Counted from the stretch's first letter, positions 42,910 through 51,680 are shown. The stretch is 64,000 nt of DNA from Reyranella sp. (GCF_004297405.1 NZ_SCVC01000021.1:372001-436000), one strand, 5' to 3'. Program-made: numbers and translations. The notes: generated from the letters alone by a model not told the origin.

Positions 42910-43572
42910 CTAGAGGGCGGCTTCGAGCAACCGGCGTGCTTCGTGTAGGCTGCCCAGCACGGTGATGCATTTGTCGCGAACCTCGGGGAGCGGCAGCAGG
43001 ATGTCGGGCACCATGATCGCCATGGTCCCGGCGGCGTGCGCAGCTGTCAGGCCGACATTCGAATCCTCGAACGCGACGCAGCGTTCCGGCGCGATGCCGA
43101 GGCGGCGTGCGGCCTCCAGGTAGATGTCGGGTGCGGGTTTGGCGTGCACGACGTCGTCGCGTGTCGCGACCGCCTGAAAGCGGTCGAGCAGGCCGGCGCG
43201 GCCGAGATGGCGCTCTGCCGTGGCCCGGCCGGCCGACGTGGCGACCGCCAGCGGTAGGCCACGATCCGCCAGGAAGTCGAGCAGTTCGACCACGCCCGGC
43301 TTAACCGGGATATTTGCTTCCAGCAAACCTTTGGCATGGCTGGAGAATTGCATCCGGAACTCCTCGATGCGAAAGCCTGCACCGTAAAAGTCCTGGATCA
43401 TGACGTCGCATTCCTTGCCGGGAATGCCGACCATCGAATGGCAGAAGGCCAGAGGCATTTCGAGGTCGAGGCTTTGCGCCGCCGCCTGCAGCGCCTCGAC
43501 ATAGACGGCTTCCGTGTCGATCAGCAGACCGTCCATGTCGAAAAGGGCGGCCTCAATAGGTTTTCTCAGCAT
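42910..43572 (-). CDS. HAD-superfamily hydrolase, beta-phosphoglucomutase/phosphatase type
   Basis: A 220-aa HAD phosphatase: motif I 'ALFDMDGLLIDTE' (Asp12 nucleophile, Asp14 acid/base), helical cap ('FCHSMVGIPGKECDVMIQDFYG'), motif II 'LAVATSAGRATAERHL', motif III/IV 'KPAPDIYLEAARRLGIAPERCVAFEDSNVGLTAAHAAG'. It would dephosphorylate small metabolites, probably a sugar phosphate. It precedes the RidA-like gene on the same strand, 18 bases apart, and diverges from the cupin-like gene. Confidence 0.92.
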   Translation of the reverse strand: MLRKPIEAALFDMDGLLIDTEAVYVEALQAAAQSLDLEMPLAFCHSMVGIPGKECDVMIQDFYGAGFRIEEFRMQFSSHAKGLLEANIPVKPGVVELLDFLADRGLPLAVATSAGRATAERHLGRAGLLDRFQAVATRDDVVHAKPAPDIYLEAARRLGIAPERCVAFEDSNVGLTAAHAAGTMAIMVPDILLPLPEVRDKCITVLGSLHEARRLLEAAL

Positions 43573-43621
43573 GCTTTCGTTCTAAGCTCGATTCTTGGCA
43601 GGGCAAGGCGGAGAAAAATTC

Positions 43622-43972
43622 ATGCGCATCCATAACCTATATGTCGACGCCGATGGCGAGACGCACTTCCGCGATATCGAAGTTGAATGGAAGAACGAAG
43701 GGCGCGGCGGCAAGACGTCGGCTACCCTTCCCGCAACCGGCATCATCTTTCGCGAGACACCGGGCACCTACGATTATGAATGGCATCCGGCCCCGCGTCG
43801 GCAGTACATCATCAATCTCGATGCCGGCGTTTCCATTCAGGCGAGCGACGGCGAGACACGCATCATTGGTCCCGGCGAGGTCATCCTGGTGGAGGACACG
43901 CACGGCAAGGGCCACTTCTCCAAAGCGGTCGCAGGTAAGCTGCGCCATTCCATTTTCGTCCCGATCGAGTAG
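43622..43972 (+). CDS. Small cupin-like protein
   Basis: A 116-aa protein starting at ATG 43622 (GGAG eight bases upstream). 'TGIIFRETPGTYDYEWHPAPRRQYIINLDAGVSIQASDGETRIIGPGEVILVEDTHGKGH' has the beta-barrel course of a cupin: 'GxxxxW(H)xAPRRQY' as first motif and 'GPGEVILVEDTHGKGH' as second, with His residues fit for metal. The function is unknown. It is followed by the aminotransferase gene after 15 bases, so the two are likely coexpressed. Confidence 0.82.
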   Translation: MRIHNLYVDADGETHFRDIEVEWKNEGRGGKTSATLPATGIIFRETPGTYDYEWHPAPRRQYIINLDAGVSIQASDGETRIIGPGEVILVEDTHGKGHFSKAVAGKLRHSIFVPIE

Positions 43973-43987
43973 CGCTTAGAGGAAGCC

Positions 43988-45280
43988 ATGAACATCCAGA
44001 CCCAGATCGATCCGACCAACGAACTCGTCGAACAGGCCAAGCGCGTGCTGCCGGGTGGCAGCTTCGGCAACATGCCGGCCGAAGTGATCCTCAAGGAAGG
44101 CAAGGGCGGCCGCATCTACGACGAGGCCGGCAAGGAGTATGTCGACTTCCTCCTGGGCTCGGGGCCGATGTTCATCGGTCATGCCCATCCCGACGTCACG
44201 GCCGCCGTCCAGGCGCAGCTTCCCCTGGGCACGACCTTCTTCGGCAACAATCGACATGGCATTGCGCTCGCCGAGGCGATCGTCGACGCCGTGCCCTGCG
44301 CCGAGCAGGTGCGCTTCGTCTGCTCCGGCACCGAAGCCGATCTCTACGCGATGCGTGCGGCTCGTGCCTTCCGCAAGCGCGACAAGATCCTGAAGTTCGA
44401 GGGCGGTTACCACGGCATGAGCGACTACGCGCTGGTCTCGCTGGCGCCCAAGAACCCCGGCAACTTTCCGCGCGGTTCCTTGGACTCGGCGGGTATCCCC
44501 AAGTCCGTGGTCGACGAGATGGTGGTTGCCGCCTTCAACGACATCGAGATGGTCGAGAGCCTGATCGAGGAACAGAAGGATGAACTGGCTGGCGTCATCG
44601 TCGAGCCGTTCCAGCGGTTGATCCCGCCCAAGCCCGGCTTCCTGCAGGCGCTACGCGCCGTGACCGCCAAGCATGGCATTCCGTTGATCTTCGACGAGGT
44701 CGTGACCGGCTTTCGCTTCGCCTATGGCGGCGCCCAGGAATATTACGGCGTTACGCCCGATCTCTGCACCCTAGGCAAGATCGTGGGCGGCGGCTTTGCA
44801 CTTGCCGCAATCGCCGGCCGCGCCGACATCATGAAGCACTTCGACCGGCTCGCCATGACCGACGAAGATTTCATCTTCCAGGTCGGCACGCTCTCCGGCA
44901 ATCCGGTGGCCGCTGTCGCGGGTCTCGCTACGATGCAGGTGCTGAAGCAGCCAGGCACCTACGACAAGGTCTTTGAGGCAGGCCGGCAGTTGATGGGCAC
45001 GCTGACCGAGCTCATCCAGAAGGCCGGCCTGAAGGCGCAGGTCGTTGGCGAGCCGCCGCTGTTCGACATCGTCTTCACCGACCACCCGATCAAGGACTAT
45101 CGCGATACGCTGAAGGGCGATGCCGCGATGCTGAAGCGCTTCAACCAGCATTTGCGCGCCCGCGGCATCATGAAGGGCGAGAGCAAGTACTATGTCAGCG
45201 TGGCGCATACCCGCGCCGATCTCGATCACACGATTGGTGCGTGGAAAGAGGCGATCGACGAGCTCAAGGCCGGGCGCTGA
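43988..45280 (+). CDS. Class III aminotransferase, glutamate-1-semialdehyde aminomutase-like
   Basis: A 430-aa PLP enzyme: 'LPGGSFGNMPAEVILKEGKGGRIYDEAGKEYVDFLLGSGPMFIGHAHP', 'SGTEADLYAMRAARAF', PLP Asp236 in 'LIFDEVVTGFR' and Schiff-base Lys264 in 'TLGKIVGGGFALAA'. This is the glutamate-1-semialdehyde 2,1-aminomutase type fold, but many alphaproteobacterial paralogues are aminotransferases for other amines, and hemL proper is probably elsewhere. It converges with the redoxin gene, overlapping by 17 bases. Confidence 0.9.
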   Translation: MNIQTQIDPTNELVEQAKRVLPGGSFGNMPAEVILKEGKGGRIYDEAGKEYVDFLLGSGPMFIGHAHPDVTAAVQAQLPLGTTFFGNNRHGIALAEAIVDAVPCAEQVRFVCSGTEADLYAMRAARAFRKRDKILKFEGGYHGMSDYALVSLAPKNPGNFPRGSLDSAGIPKSVVDEMVVAAFNDIEMVESLIEEQKDELAGVIVEPFQRLIPPKPGFLQALRAVTAKHGIPLIFDEVVTGFRFAYGGAQEYYGVTPDLCTLGKIVGGGFALAAIAGRADIMKHFDRLAMTDEDFIFQVGTLSGNPVAAVAGLATMQVLKQPGTYDKVFEAGRQLMGTLTELIQKAGLKAQVVGEPPLFDIVFTDHPIKDYRDTLKGDAAMLKRFNQHLRARGIMKGESKYYVSVAHTRADLDHTIGAWKEAIDELKAGR

Positions 45281-45743
45281 GAAGACTGCCCAGCATCAAG
45301 CCGAGGACGAGATCGTCCTCGGCGCCGAAGCTGTGGCGGGCGATGCGTCCCTCACGATCGATCACGACCGTCGAGGGCGTTCCCTTGAAGCCGTAAGCCG
45401 CCATCGTCTGAGGGATCGGGCCATCGGAAGAGGCCCGGTCCACGGCCACCGGAAAGGTCAGGCGGTATTCGTGCAGGAAGGCTTCGAGCGACACCGGCGT
45501 CATCGCCGCGTGATGCTCGAACACCGTGTGTATGCCCAGCACCACGAGATCGTCGATGTTCTTGGCGATCTCATGCAGACGCCGCGCTTGCGGCACGGCC
45601 TGCGATACGCAGCCAGGGCAGAGCATCTGAAAAGCGTGCAGCACCACGACCTTGCCGTGGAACATCTCGAGGCTGAGAGGCAGGTCGGTGTTGAACCAGC
45701 GTTCCGCTTCGATCGGTGGTGCAGAAACAAGCGTTTCGGTCAT
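45264..45743 (-). CDS. Thioredoxin-fold redoxin (AhpC/TSA or TlpA-like)
   Basis: A 159-aa protein with 'VVVLHAFQMLCPGCVSQAVPQARRL' (Cys-Pro-Gly-Cys, Cys42 and Cys45), then 'VVLGIHTVFEHHAAMTP', and 'AYGFKGTPSTVVIDREGRIARHSFG' with the cis-Pro. It resembles cytosolic redoxins that reduce peroxides or disulfides. I prefer ATG 45743; a GTG at 45749 is the other option. It lies 2 bases after the ModA-like receptor gene stop and so is probably coupled to it, an unusual pairing. Confidence 0.88.
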   Translation of the reverse strand: MTETLVSAPPIEAERWFNTDLPLSLEMFHGKVVVLHAFQMLCPGCVSQAVPQARRLHEIAKNIDDLVVLGIHTVFEHHAAMTPVSLEAFLHEYRLTFPVAVDRASSDGPIPQTMAAYGFKGTPSTVVIDREGRIARHSFGAEDDLVLGLMLGSLLSARP

Positions 45744-45745
45744 GG

Positions 45746-46492
45746 TCACGGGCTGTCCAGCCCCTTCTTCTTCAGGATCGGTCCGTTGCTGGGATCGGCC
45801 AGCGCCAGCAGAAGAGCGTCGGCCGCGGCGCGGTTGCGCGAGGCCACGGAGACGCCGCCGGAATAGATCGTGTAGTTCTGAACGTCGAGCGGGATGGGGC
45901 CGACGAACTGAACACCCGGCACGCCCATGAGTTCGCTGCTCTGCTGCAAGGCGATGTCGGCCTTGCCGTCGACGATGCGGTCGGCGACCAGACCGCCCTG
46001 AACCAGCACGGCCTTCGCCTTGATCTGGTCGGCGATGCCCATCTTCTCGAAAAGCTTGGCAAGATAGATGCCGCTCGAACCGCCAGCGGCGGGATCGATA
46101 TAGGCCACGGCGCGGGCGGCCAGCAGCGCCTTCTTGAAGCCGTCGACATCGGAGAGGTCGGGCACAGGTGCACCCTGCTTGACGCCGACGCCGATGCCGG
46201 CGCGCGCCAGCTCCTTGGCGCTGCTTTCATCGACGCGATTGCCGAGGAGCGACGCCATGGGGATCGGCGGGATCACGACCACATCGAAATACTCGCCATC
46301 GGTGACGCGTTTCTGCAACGCGCCTGCCGTGCCGTTGTCGATCGTCACCTTGTGCCCAGTCTTCTTCTCGAACGCAGCGACCAGTTCGAGTGCTGCCGGC
46401 TTGTAGGCGCCGGCCGTCAGGAGCTTGAGATCGGCAGCCGAGACGCTGCCACCAGCGACAAGAATGGAAAGGAGAACGAGAAGAAAGCGCAT
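45746..46492 (-). CDS. ModA-like periplasmic substrate-binding protein
   Basis: A 248-aa receptor with leader 'MRFLLVLLSILVAGGSVSAA', followed by 'DLKLLTAGAYKPAALELVAAFEKKTGHKVTIDNGTAGALQKRVTDGEYFDVVVIP' and 'AAGGSSGIYLAKLFEKMGIADQIKAKAVLVQGGLVADRIVDGKADIALQQSSELMGVPGVQFVGPIP'. This is the extracellular family 11 (molybdate/tungstate) fold, but without modB/modC beside it, so an organic anion or molybdate cannot be told apart. Start chosen at ATG 46492, behind AGGGAAAA. It follows the ketopantoate reductase-like gene by 7 bases. Confidence 0.87.
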   Translation of the reverse strand: MRFLLVLLSILVAGGSVSAADLKLLTAGAYKPAALELVAAFEKKTGHKVTIDNGTAGALQKRVTDGEYFDVVVIPPIPMASLLGNRVDESSAKELARAGIGVGVKQGAPVPDLSDVDGFKKALLAARAVAYIDPAAGGSSGIYLAKLFEKMGIADQIKAKAVLVQGGLVADRIVDGKADIALQQSSELMGVPGVQFVGPIPLDVQNYTIYSGGVSVASRNRAAADALLLALADPSNGPILKKKGLDSP

Positions 46493-46499
46493 TTTTCCC

Positions 46500-47423
46500 T
46501 CAGGCCGGCGTGCCCATGATGTAGGGCTTGAGCGCAGCATACATCACCGCATGTGTCGGTGTCGGGACATTGTGCTTGGCGCCGAGTTCTATGAGCTTGC
46601 CCGACAGCCAGGGCAGTTCGATACGATTGCCGCGCAGCAGGTCGGTCGCCATCGAGGGCATGAGGTGGGGAGGCGCCTTTCGGGTGAACGACACCGCCCG
46701 ATCCATGGCGTCCGCCGGAAGGGCAATGCCGACGGCACGACCGACGTCGACGACTTCACGATAGGCGGCGTGGAACAGGGCATCGATGTCCTTGTCACCG
46801 CGGATCTTGCCGAGCGGCAGACGGGTCAAGGCCGATACGCTGGCATTGGCGGCAAGCATCAGGAACTTCAGCCACAGGTCGGTCAGGATCGCCTCGCTCA
46901 GCACGCCATCGATGCCGGCCTTCTTGCACATCTCGGCAAAAGCCACGGCGCGCGGGCTGCGGCTGCCATCGGGCTCACCGAAGGTCATGCGCATGGCCTT
47001 CCCCGTCTGACGGATCAGGCCCGGCTCGGCGATGGTCGCGCTGATACCGGCGACGCCCGGCATCACCGATTGCGGTCCAAGGATCGGGATCAGCCGCTCG
47101 TGCGCGTCGACGCCGTTCTGCAGGGTAATCACCGCCGTCGACGGGCCGACCATCGGTTTGATGGCCTCGCCCGCGCTTTCGACGTCCCACAGCTTGACGC
47201 AGAACAGCACATAGTCGACCACGCCCACCGTCGCGGGATCGTCGGTGGCTCGGGTCGGCTTCAGATGAGTGTTGCCGCGTTCGCTCTCGATCCTGAGGCC
47301 ATGGTTTTTCATGGCGGCGAGATGAGCGCCACGCGCGATAAACGTGACCTCCGCTCCAGCATGGGCAAGGGCAGCGCCAAAACCGCCTCCGACGCCGCCG
47401 GCGCCGACTACTGCAATCCGCAT
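46500..47423 (-). CDS. 2-dehydropantoate 2-reductase family protein
   Basis: A 307-aa NADP-dependent reductase: Rossmann 'MRIAVVGAGGVGGGFGAALAHAGAEVTFIARGAHL', then 'VVDYVLFCVKLWDVESAGEAI', 'VITLQNGVDAHERL' and the helical domain with 'DLWLKFLMLAANASVSALTRLPLGKI'. Ketopantoate reductase (pantothenate pathway) is the founding activity; several paralogues reduce other ketoacids. The presence next to a receptor and redoxin suggests a catabolic paralogue, so no symbol is given. Confidence 0.91.
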   Translation of the reverse strand: MRIAVVGAGGVGGGFGAALAHAGAEVTFIARGAHLAAMKNHGLRIESERGNTHLKPTRATDDPATVGVVDYVLFCVKLWDVESAGEAIKPMVGPSTAVITLQNGVDAHERLIPILGPQSVMPGVAGISATIAEPGLIRQTGKAMRMTFGEPDGSRSPRAVAFAEMCKKAGIDGVLSEAILTDLWLKFLMLAANASVSALTRLPLGKIRGDKDIDALFHAAYREVVDVGRAVGIALPADAMDRAVSFTRKAPPHLMPSMATDLLRGNRIELPWLSGKLIELGAKHNVPTPTHAVMYAALKPYIMGTPA

Positions 47424-47513
47424 CGAAAATCCTCCAGGTGCCCAGGCTTAGTCACTCGCGGGCCATATTCTCGGTCGAGGCTCGATCCCTGCCGAACGTT
47501 GAGGGAAACCGCT

Positions 47514-47795
47514 ATGAAAGCCAGTCTTCTGTCTGTCATGCCGGCTCTGTTGGTCCTGGCATCGGCGGCGAGTGCGCTGGCCGATGGCCGATCACAGAAA
47601 TATCGCAGCAATGGCTGCGAGGTCGAACGCAAGTTCGATGACGATGGAAAGTCCGAAACCAAGGTCGACTGCAAGCCCGGCTATGGCCGGGCGTATGTCG
47701 GCGCAGGCAAGGAAGAATTCCGCCAGGGTGGTTGCGAGATCAAGCGCGAATGGAAACCCAACGGCGAATACAAGGAAGAGGTGAAGTGCAAGTGA
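47514..47795 (+). CDS. Small secreted four-cysteine protein with internal duplication
   Basis: A 93-aa protein with Sec leader 'MKASLLSVMPALLVLASAASALA'. The mature part has two 21-residue units, 34-54 and 73-93, both of form 'GCE-(V/I)-x-R' then 'G-x(4-5)-V-x-CK', with Cys35/Cys53 and Cys74/Cys92, each pair 18 apart. Each unit could be a beta hairpin closed by one disulfide. Start ATG 47514 follows GAGGG. No recognised family. It lies alone between a divergent and a convergent gene. Confidence 0.8.
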   Translation: MKASLLSVMPALLVLASAASALADGRSQKYRSNGCEVERKFDDDGKSETKVDCKPGYGRAYVGAGKEEFRQGGCEIKREWKPNGEYKEEVKCK

Positions 47796-47804
47796 GGCGG
47801 CTCC

Positions 47805-48344
47805 TCAGATGATGCTGGCAACCAACAGGCAGCCTGTGATGCCGGTGAGGCGCAGCGGCCCCGTGAGCTGCAACCTCAGCGCATAGTCGGCGCCCAAGGG
47901 TCGTTCGTCGCCCTGCACGGCAACGGTCGCCTCGCCGCGGGGATTGTAGGCGATGTGAAGACCGGGCTGGAGATTGAGGGTGTGGCCCTCGTCGAGCACG
48001 ACCATGTCGATGGTCACCTCCGCCCGCGCGCCGATCAGGTTCACGACCTCGACGGGCCCTGCTTCCAGCCGGCTGACGATCGGCGTCTCACCGGCAAAGC
48101 GCACGGGCCGAAACGGTTGGCGCACATCGATCTCGCCCTGGGGCGTCTGCAGCACCAGGCCACTGCCCGCCACCAATGCCTGTACGCGATCGTAGCCCGT
48201 GTAGTCGGAGAAGGGGCCGGGCTGGACAATCGGCGTGCGGCCGAACCGCCAGCTCTCGCCCGAGAGGGCGATGTCGACGGTCGTGCCGCCGCCGTTCTTC
48301 CACGGGGTACGCTGATAGCTGGCCGGATCGAGCAGGGTAATCAC
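47805..48344 (-). CDS. HutD family protein
   Basis: A 179-aa bicupin-like protein: 'MITLLDPASYQRTPWKNGGGTTVDIAL', the diagnostic HutD 'WKNGGG' block, then 'RFGRTPIVQPGPFSDYTGYDRVQALVAGSGL'. HutD proteins occur with histidine utilisation genes and may bind formimino- or urocanate-related compounds. No other hut genes are here. Its start overlaps the stop of the PRISE-like reductase gene by 4 bases, implying translational coupling. Confidence 0.9.
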   Translation of the reverse strand: MITLLDPASYQRTPWKNGGGTTVDIALSGESWRFGRTPIVQPGPFSDYTGYDRVQALVAGSGLVLQTPQGEIDVRQPFRPVRFAGETPIVSRLEAGPVEVVNLIGARAEVTIDMVVLDEGHTLNLQPGLHIAYNPRGEATVAVQGDERPLGADYALRLQLTGPLRLTGITGCLLVASII

Positions 48345-49402
48345 GGAACAATTCTCTCTTTGCGGAAACGCGTCAGCAGACGCTCGAACATCACCTCACT
48401 GTCGACCACCTCCTGGAAACCATGCAGGCGGCTCTTGGTGACATCGGACATCACATCCCAGTCCGAACCAAATACATAGTCGGCGAAAGGCCAGGCGACG
48501 AGTTGGTCGAAGTCGAATTTTTTGAGGCCATACTTCTTCGTCATGGCCGTCCACAGGTCCGCCTTGTCGGCCATGTGCTGGGTGAGGCTGATGGTCTGCA
48601 CGTCACCCACCTTCATGCCGAAGACATCGGCGATGCGCGGCCAGACGTTGCGCCAGCGGAAGTAGTCGCCGTTGGTGATGTTGTAGGCCTGGTTGGCCGT
48701 CCGCTTCTCCGTTGCCGCCCACAGCGCAGCGCTGGCGAAGTGCGAGGACTCGGTCACCTGATAGATCGTGCCATAGGCGCCGGGCTTGCCGGGAAAGCGC
48801 AGCGGCAGGCCGAGTTCCTTGGAGATGGCCGCATAGACGGCAATCGCCGGAAGAATGCTCATCGCCGTGCCCGGCGCAAAACCACAGAGCGTCTGGGGGC
48901 GAAGTTCCGTCCAACTCCACTTCTTGCCGCGCTGGAAGGCCGTCAGCCAGTCGATCTGATCGAAATAGAAATCCGGCGGCATGTGACGCGGGTCGGTCTC
49001 ACGCATCGGCGTCTTCAGCGGCCCGAGATGCGTGCCGTAGTATTTCGTGCCCGTCACCAGCACGACCCGCTGCAGCGATCGTGAGGCCTTGGCGATGGCG
49101 CTTACTGAATGCACCAGCATGTCGCGGTTGGGTGCGATCACCGCCGCATAGTTTGCGGCGTTGCCGGTGCCGGGTTGGAAGGCGGCGTAGAAGATGTGGG
49201 TGACGTCGCGAAGCTTCCCGAGCTTGTCCGCGACATCTTCGAGATCGAGCAGATCGACGGGGATGTGTCTGTAGCGTGGGCCATCCTTTGCGGGACGGCG
49301 CGACAGACCGACCACCTGCCAGTCGCCTTCGGCCACGAGCTTCTCGACGATATAGCGGCCGATCACGCCCAGCGCGCCGACAACAACGGCTTTCTTCTTC
49401 AT
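48341..49402 (-). CDS. SDR-type reductase of the PRISE/progesterone 5-beta-reductase-like family
   Basis: A 353-aa NAD(P)-dependent enzyme with 'KAVVVGALGVIGRYIVEKLVAEGDWQVVGLSRRPAKDG', 'LVTGTKYYGTHLGP' and 'HMPPDFYFDQIDWLTAFQRGKKWSWTELRPQTLCGFAPGTAMSIL'. The 'TGTKYYGTH' block and the long spacing to Tyr are marks of the PRISE family (plant iridoid synthase-like; enone 1,4-reduction). In bacteria these enzymes reduce enones or related carbonyls. It is downstream of the CoA-transferase gene by 9 bases. Confidence 0.87.
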   Translation of the reverse strand: MKKKAVVVGALGVIGRYIVEKLVAEGDWQVVGLSRRPAKDGPRYRHIPVDLLDLEDVADKLGKLRDVTHIFYAAFQPGTGNAANYAAVIAPNRDMLVHSVSAIAKASRSLQRVVLVTGTKYYGTHLGPLKTPMRETDPRHMPPDFYFDQIDWLTAFQRGKKWSWTELRPQTLCGFAPGTAMSILPAIAVYAAISKELGLPLRFPGKPGAYGTIYQVTESSHFASAALWAATEKRTANQAYNITNGDYFRWRNVWPRIADVFGMKVGDVQTISLTQHMADKADLWTAMTKKYGLKKFDFDQLVAWPFADYVFGSDWDVMSDVTKSRLHGFQEVVDSEVMFERLLTRFRKERIVP

Positions 49403-49411
49403 GGCGGCACT

Positions 49412-50599
49412 CTACCTCGCTGCGGCGACAGTGCCATTGCCCAGCAGGGACGCAATCTCGGCGGGTGTGTATCCATGCTCTGCCAGGATTGCGGCACTGT
49501 GCTGACCCGGCACGGGGGCGTCGGCCCGTGACGTGCCTGGAGCGGGTGGCGGCATGCCGGGAAGCGCTGGCACCGGCACCTTCTGCGGCAGGCCGGCCTG
49601 TTCGAGCCAATGGATCAACCCGGTTTCGCGCACCTGAGGCTGGTCGAGAAAATCGGCGTAACTGTTCAGGCGCTCGTGCATCAGCCGCGCTTCAGTGAGA
49701 CGTGCACTCCAGTGTGCCGACGACTTGGCGGCAATCGCGGGGCGGACGATTGCATAGACGGCAGCCTCGTTGGCAAGCCGCAGAGCCGGCGTGGCAAAGC
49801 GGGCATCCTGGGCCAGTGCCGGCATGTCCATCGCCGTGCACAGGCTCGCCCAGTCGCGGTCGTTGATCGCGATGATCGACATCCAGCCGTCGGCCGTCCT
49901 GAACACGCCGCCCGGCACACCGCCGGGTTTCATTGTGCCGCCTTCGAGATGGCAGGCCATCAGCCGGATCGACTGCAGCGCCGTCGCCGCCTGCATGAGG
50001 CTGACGTCGATGTAGCGTCCCCGGGCTTCGTCCCGTCGTGCATAAAGGGCCGTGCTCAGCGCCTGATAGGCGTAAAGCGCGGTCGACATGTCGACCACGA
50101 TCACCGGCACGCGGTGGGGAATCCCATCCTCGCCGCGATTCTCGGCCATCATGCCAGTATAGGCTTGCAGCACCGGATCCATCGCCGGCCGCTCGGCGAG
50201 CGGGCCGGTCTGGCCAAAGCCCGAGATCGAGACGTAGAGGATGCGCGGCTCGCGGGCCGATACCGCCTCGTAGTCGAAGCCCAGCCGCTTGATCACACCG
50301 GGCCGGAAGCCTTCGAGGAAGATGTCCGCGCCCTCGAGGAGACGCCACAACACCTGCTTGCCGGCCTCGCTCTTGAGGTCGACCGAGATGCTGCGCTTGC
50401 CCATGTTGCCGATGATCGAGAAGGCGGTGTGGCTCTCGTAGCGCACGCCCAGCGCGCGCGCCCAATCGCCCTCTCCGATACTCTCGACCTTGATCACTTC
50501 CGCACCATGCTGGGCGAGCAGCATGGCGCAATAGGGGCCAGCGATTCCCTGGCTGAGATCGACGACCTTGAGGCCGGCGAGGGGCGCGTCGTAGCTCAT
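49412..50599 (-). CDS. Family III CoA-transferase (CaiB/BaiF)
   Basis: A 395-aa protein: 'LAGLKVVDLSQGIAGPYCAMLLAQHGAEVIKVE', 'GNMGKRSISVDLKSEAGKQVLWRLLEGADIFLEGFRPGVIKRLGFDYEAV', 'ILYVSISGFGQTGPL' with catalytic Asp in 'AMDPVLQAYTGMM' region, and a helical C-terminal domain. It moves CoA between carboxylates in the breakdown of unusual acids. I use ATG 50599; the frame to 50734 reads through the neighbour. It lies 8 bases after the MDR reductase gene. Confidence 0.93.
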   Translation of the reverse strand: MSYDAPLAGLKVVDLSQGIAGPYCAMLLAQHGAEVIKVESIGEGDWARALGVRYESHTAFSIIGNMGKRSISVDLKSEAGKQVLWRLLEGADIFLEGFRPGVIKRLGFDYEAVSAREPRILYVSISGFGQTGPLAERPAMDPVLQAYTGMMAENRGEDGIPHRVPVIVVDMSTALYAYQALSTALYARRDEARGRYIDVSLMQAATALQSIRLMACHLEGGTMKPGGVPGGVFRTADGWMSIIAINDRDWASLCTAMDMPALAQDARFATPALRLANEAAVYAIVRPAIAAKSSAHWSARLTEARLMHERLNSYADFLDQPQVRETGLIHWLEQAGLPQKVPVPALPGMPPPAPGTSRADAPVPGQHSAAILAEHGYTPAEIASLLGNGTVAAAR

Positions 50600-50607
50600 G
50601 GCAAAAC

Positions 50608-51621
50608 TCAGACGAGCTTGATCAGCATCTTGCCGAAGTTCTCGCCACGCAGCATGCCGATGAAGGCGCGCGGGGCCTTGTCGATGCCGGCAACGACATC
50701 CTCGCGGTACTTCACCTTGCCGGCGCGAACCCATTCGCCCATCTGGCGCATCGCCGGTCCATACTGTTGGGCGAAGTCGGTGACGATGAAGCCGCGGGCT
50801 GTCACGCGCTTGCCGACGAAGGTGCCCATCAGGCGCGGGCCCATTTCGGCGGCGGTGGCATTGTACTGCGAGATCGAACCGCAGAGCGCCACGCGCGCAA
50901 AGAAGTTGAGGTTGCGCAGCACGGCGTCGGAGATCGCGCCGCCGACATTATCGAAATAGACGTCGATACCGTTGGGGCAGGCGGCGCGCAGAGCCGCATC
51001 GATATCCTTCTCGGCCTTGTAGTCGATGCACGCATCGAAGCCGAGTTCGCCGGTCACGAAGGCGCACTTCTTGGCGCCGCCCGCGATGCCGACGGTGCGG
51101 CAGCCCATGAGCTTGGCGATCTGGCCCACCACCTGGCCGACGGCACCCGAGGCGGCCGAAACCACGACGGTTTCGCCGGGCTTGGGCTGACCGACATGCA
51201 GCAGGCCGAAATAGGCGGTCATGCCTGGCATGCCGAGCACGCCGTTGGCGGTCGAGATCGGCGCGATCGTGGGATCGACCTTGCGCAGGGTGGGGCCACC
51301 ACCGATCGCATATTCCTGCCAACCGAGGCGATCCTCGACGATGTCGCCAACCTTGAAGCCCGCATGCTCGGACTTCACCACTTCTCCTACGGTGCCACCG
51401 GTCATCACCTCGTTGAGGCCGACTGGGGACGCATAGGAGGCGGCATCGCGCATGCGCCCACGCTGATAGGGGTCGAGCGAGAGATAGTGGACCTTCACCA
51501 GCACCTCGCCGTGCCGCGGCTCGGGCACTGGCGCTTCCTCAACGCGGAAGTCAGTTTCGGCAGGTTCGCCCGGCGGCCGGCGCACGAGAACGACACGGCG
51601 ATGGGTTTTGGGAATGCTCAT
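50608..51621 (-). CDS. NADP-dependent zinc-free MDR oxidoreductase (CurA-like)
   Basis: A 337-aa medium-chain reductase without zinc Cys ligands. 'VLVKVHYLSLDPYQRGRMRD', 'GVLGMPGMTAYFGLLHVGQPKPGETVVVSAASGAVGQVVGQIAKLMGCRTVGIAGG' and 'VDVYFDNVGG'-type text ('IDVYFDNVGG') identify the leukotriene/curcumin reductase branch, which reduces the double bond of enones with NADPH. I start at ATG 51621. It is 8 bases from the CoA-transferase gene, so reductase, CoA-transferase, PRISE-like reductase and HutD form a likely operon. Confidence 0.93.
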   Translation of the reverse strand: MSIPKTHRRVVLVRRPPGEPAETDFRVEEAPVPEPRHGEVLVKVHYLSLDPYQRGRMRDAASYASPVGLNEVMTGGTVGEVVKSEHAGFKVGDIVEDRLGWQEYAIGGGPTLRKVDPTIAPISTANGVLGMPGMTAYFGLLHVGQPKPGETVVVSAASGAVGQVVGQIAKLMGCRTVGIAGGAKKCAFVTGELGFDACIDYKAEKDIDAALRAACPNGIDVYFDNVGGAISDAVLRNLNFFARVALCGSISQYNATAAEMGPRLMGTFVGKRVTARGFIVTDFAQQYGPAMRQMGEWVRAGKVKYREDVVAGIDKAPRAFIGMLRGENFGKMLIKLV

Positions 51622-51680
51622 GGGCGTTGTCTCCAATCCAGTTTGGCGCGCACCATAGACCGAGAGGAGAGGAAGCATCC

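Noticed and set aside
46425..47513. Long N-terminal extension of the small four-cysteine protein
   Set aside because: It is antisense to the ketopantoate-reductase-like gene; the signal peptide and ribosome site place the start at 47514.
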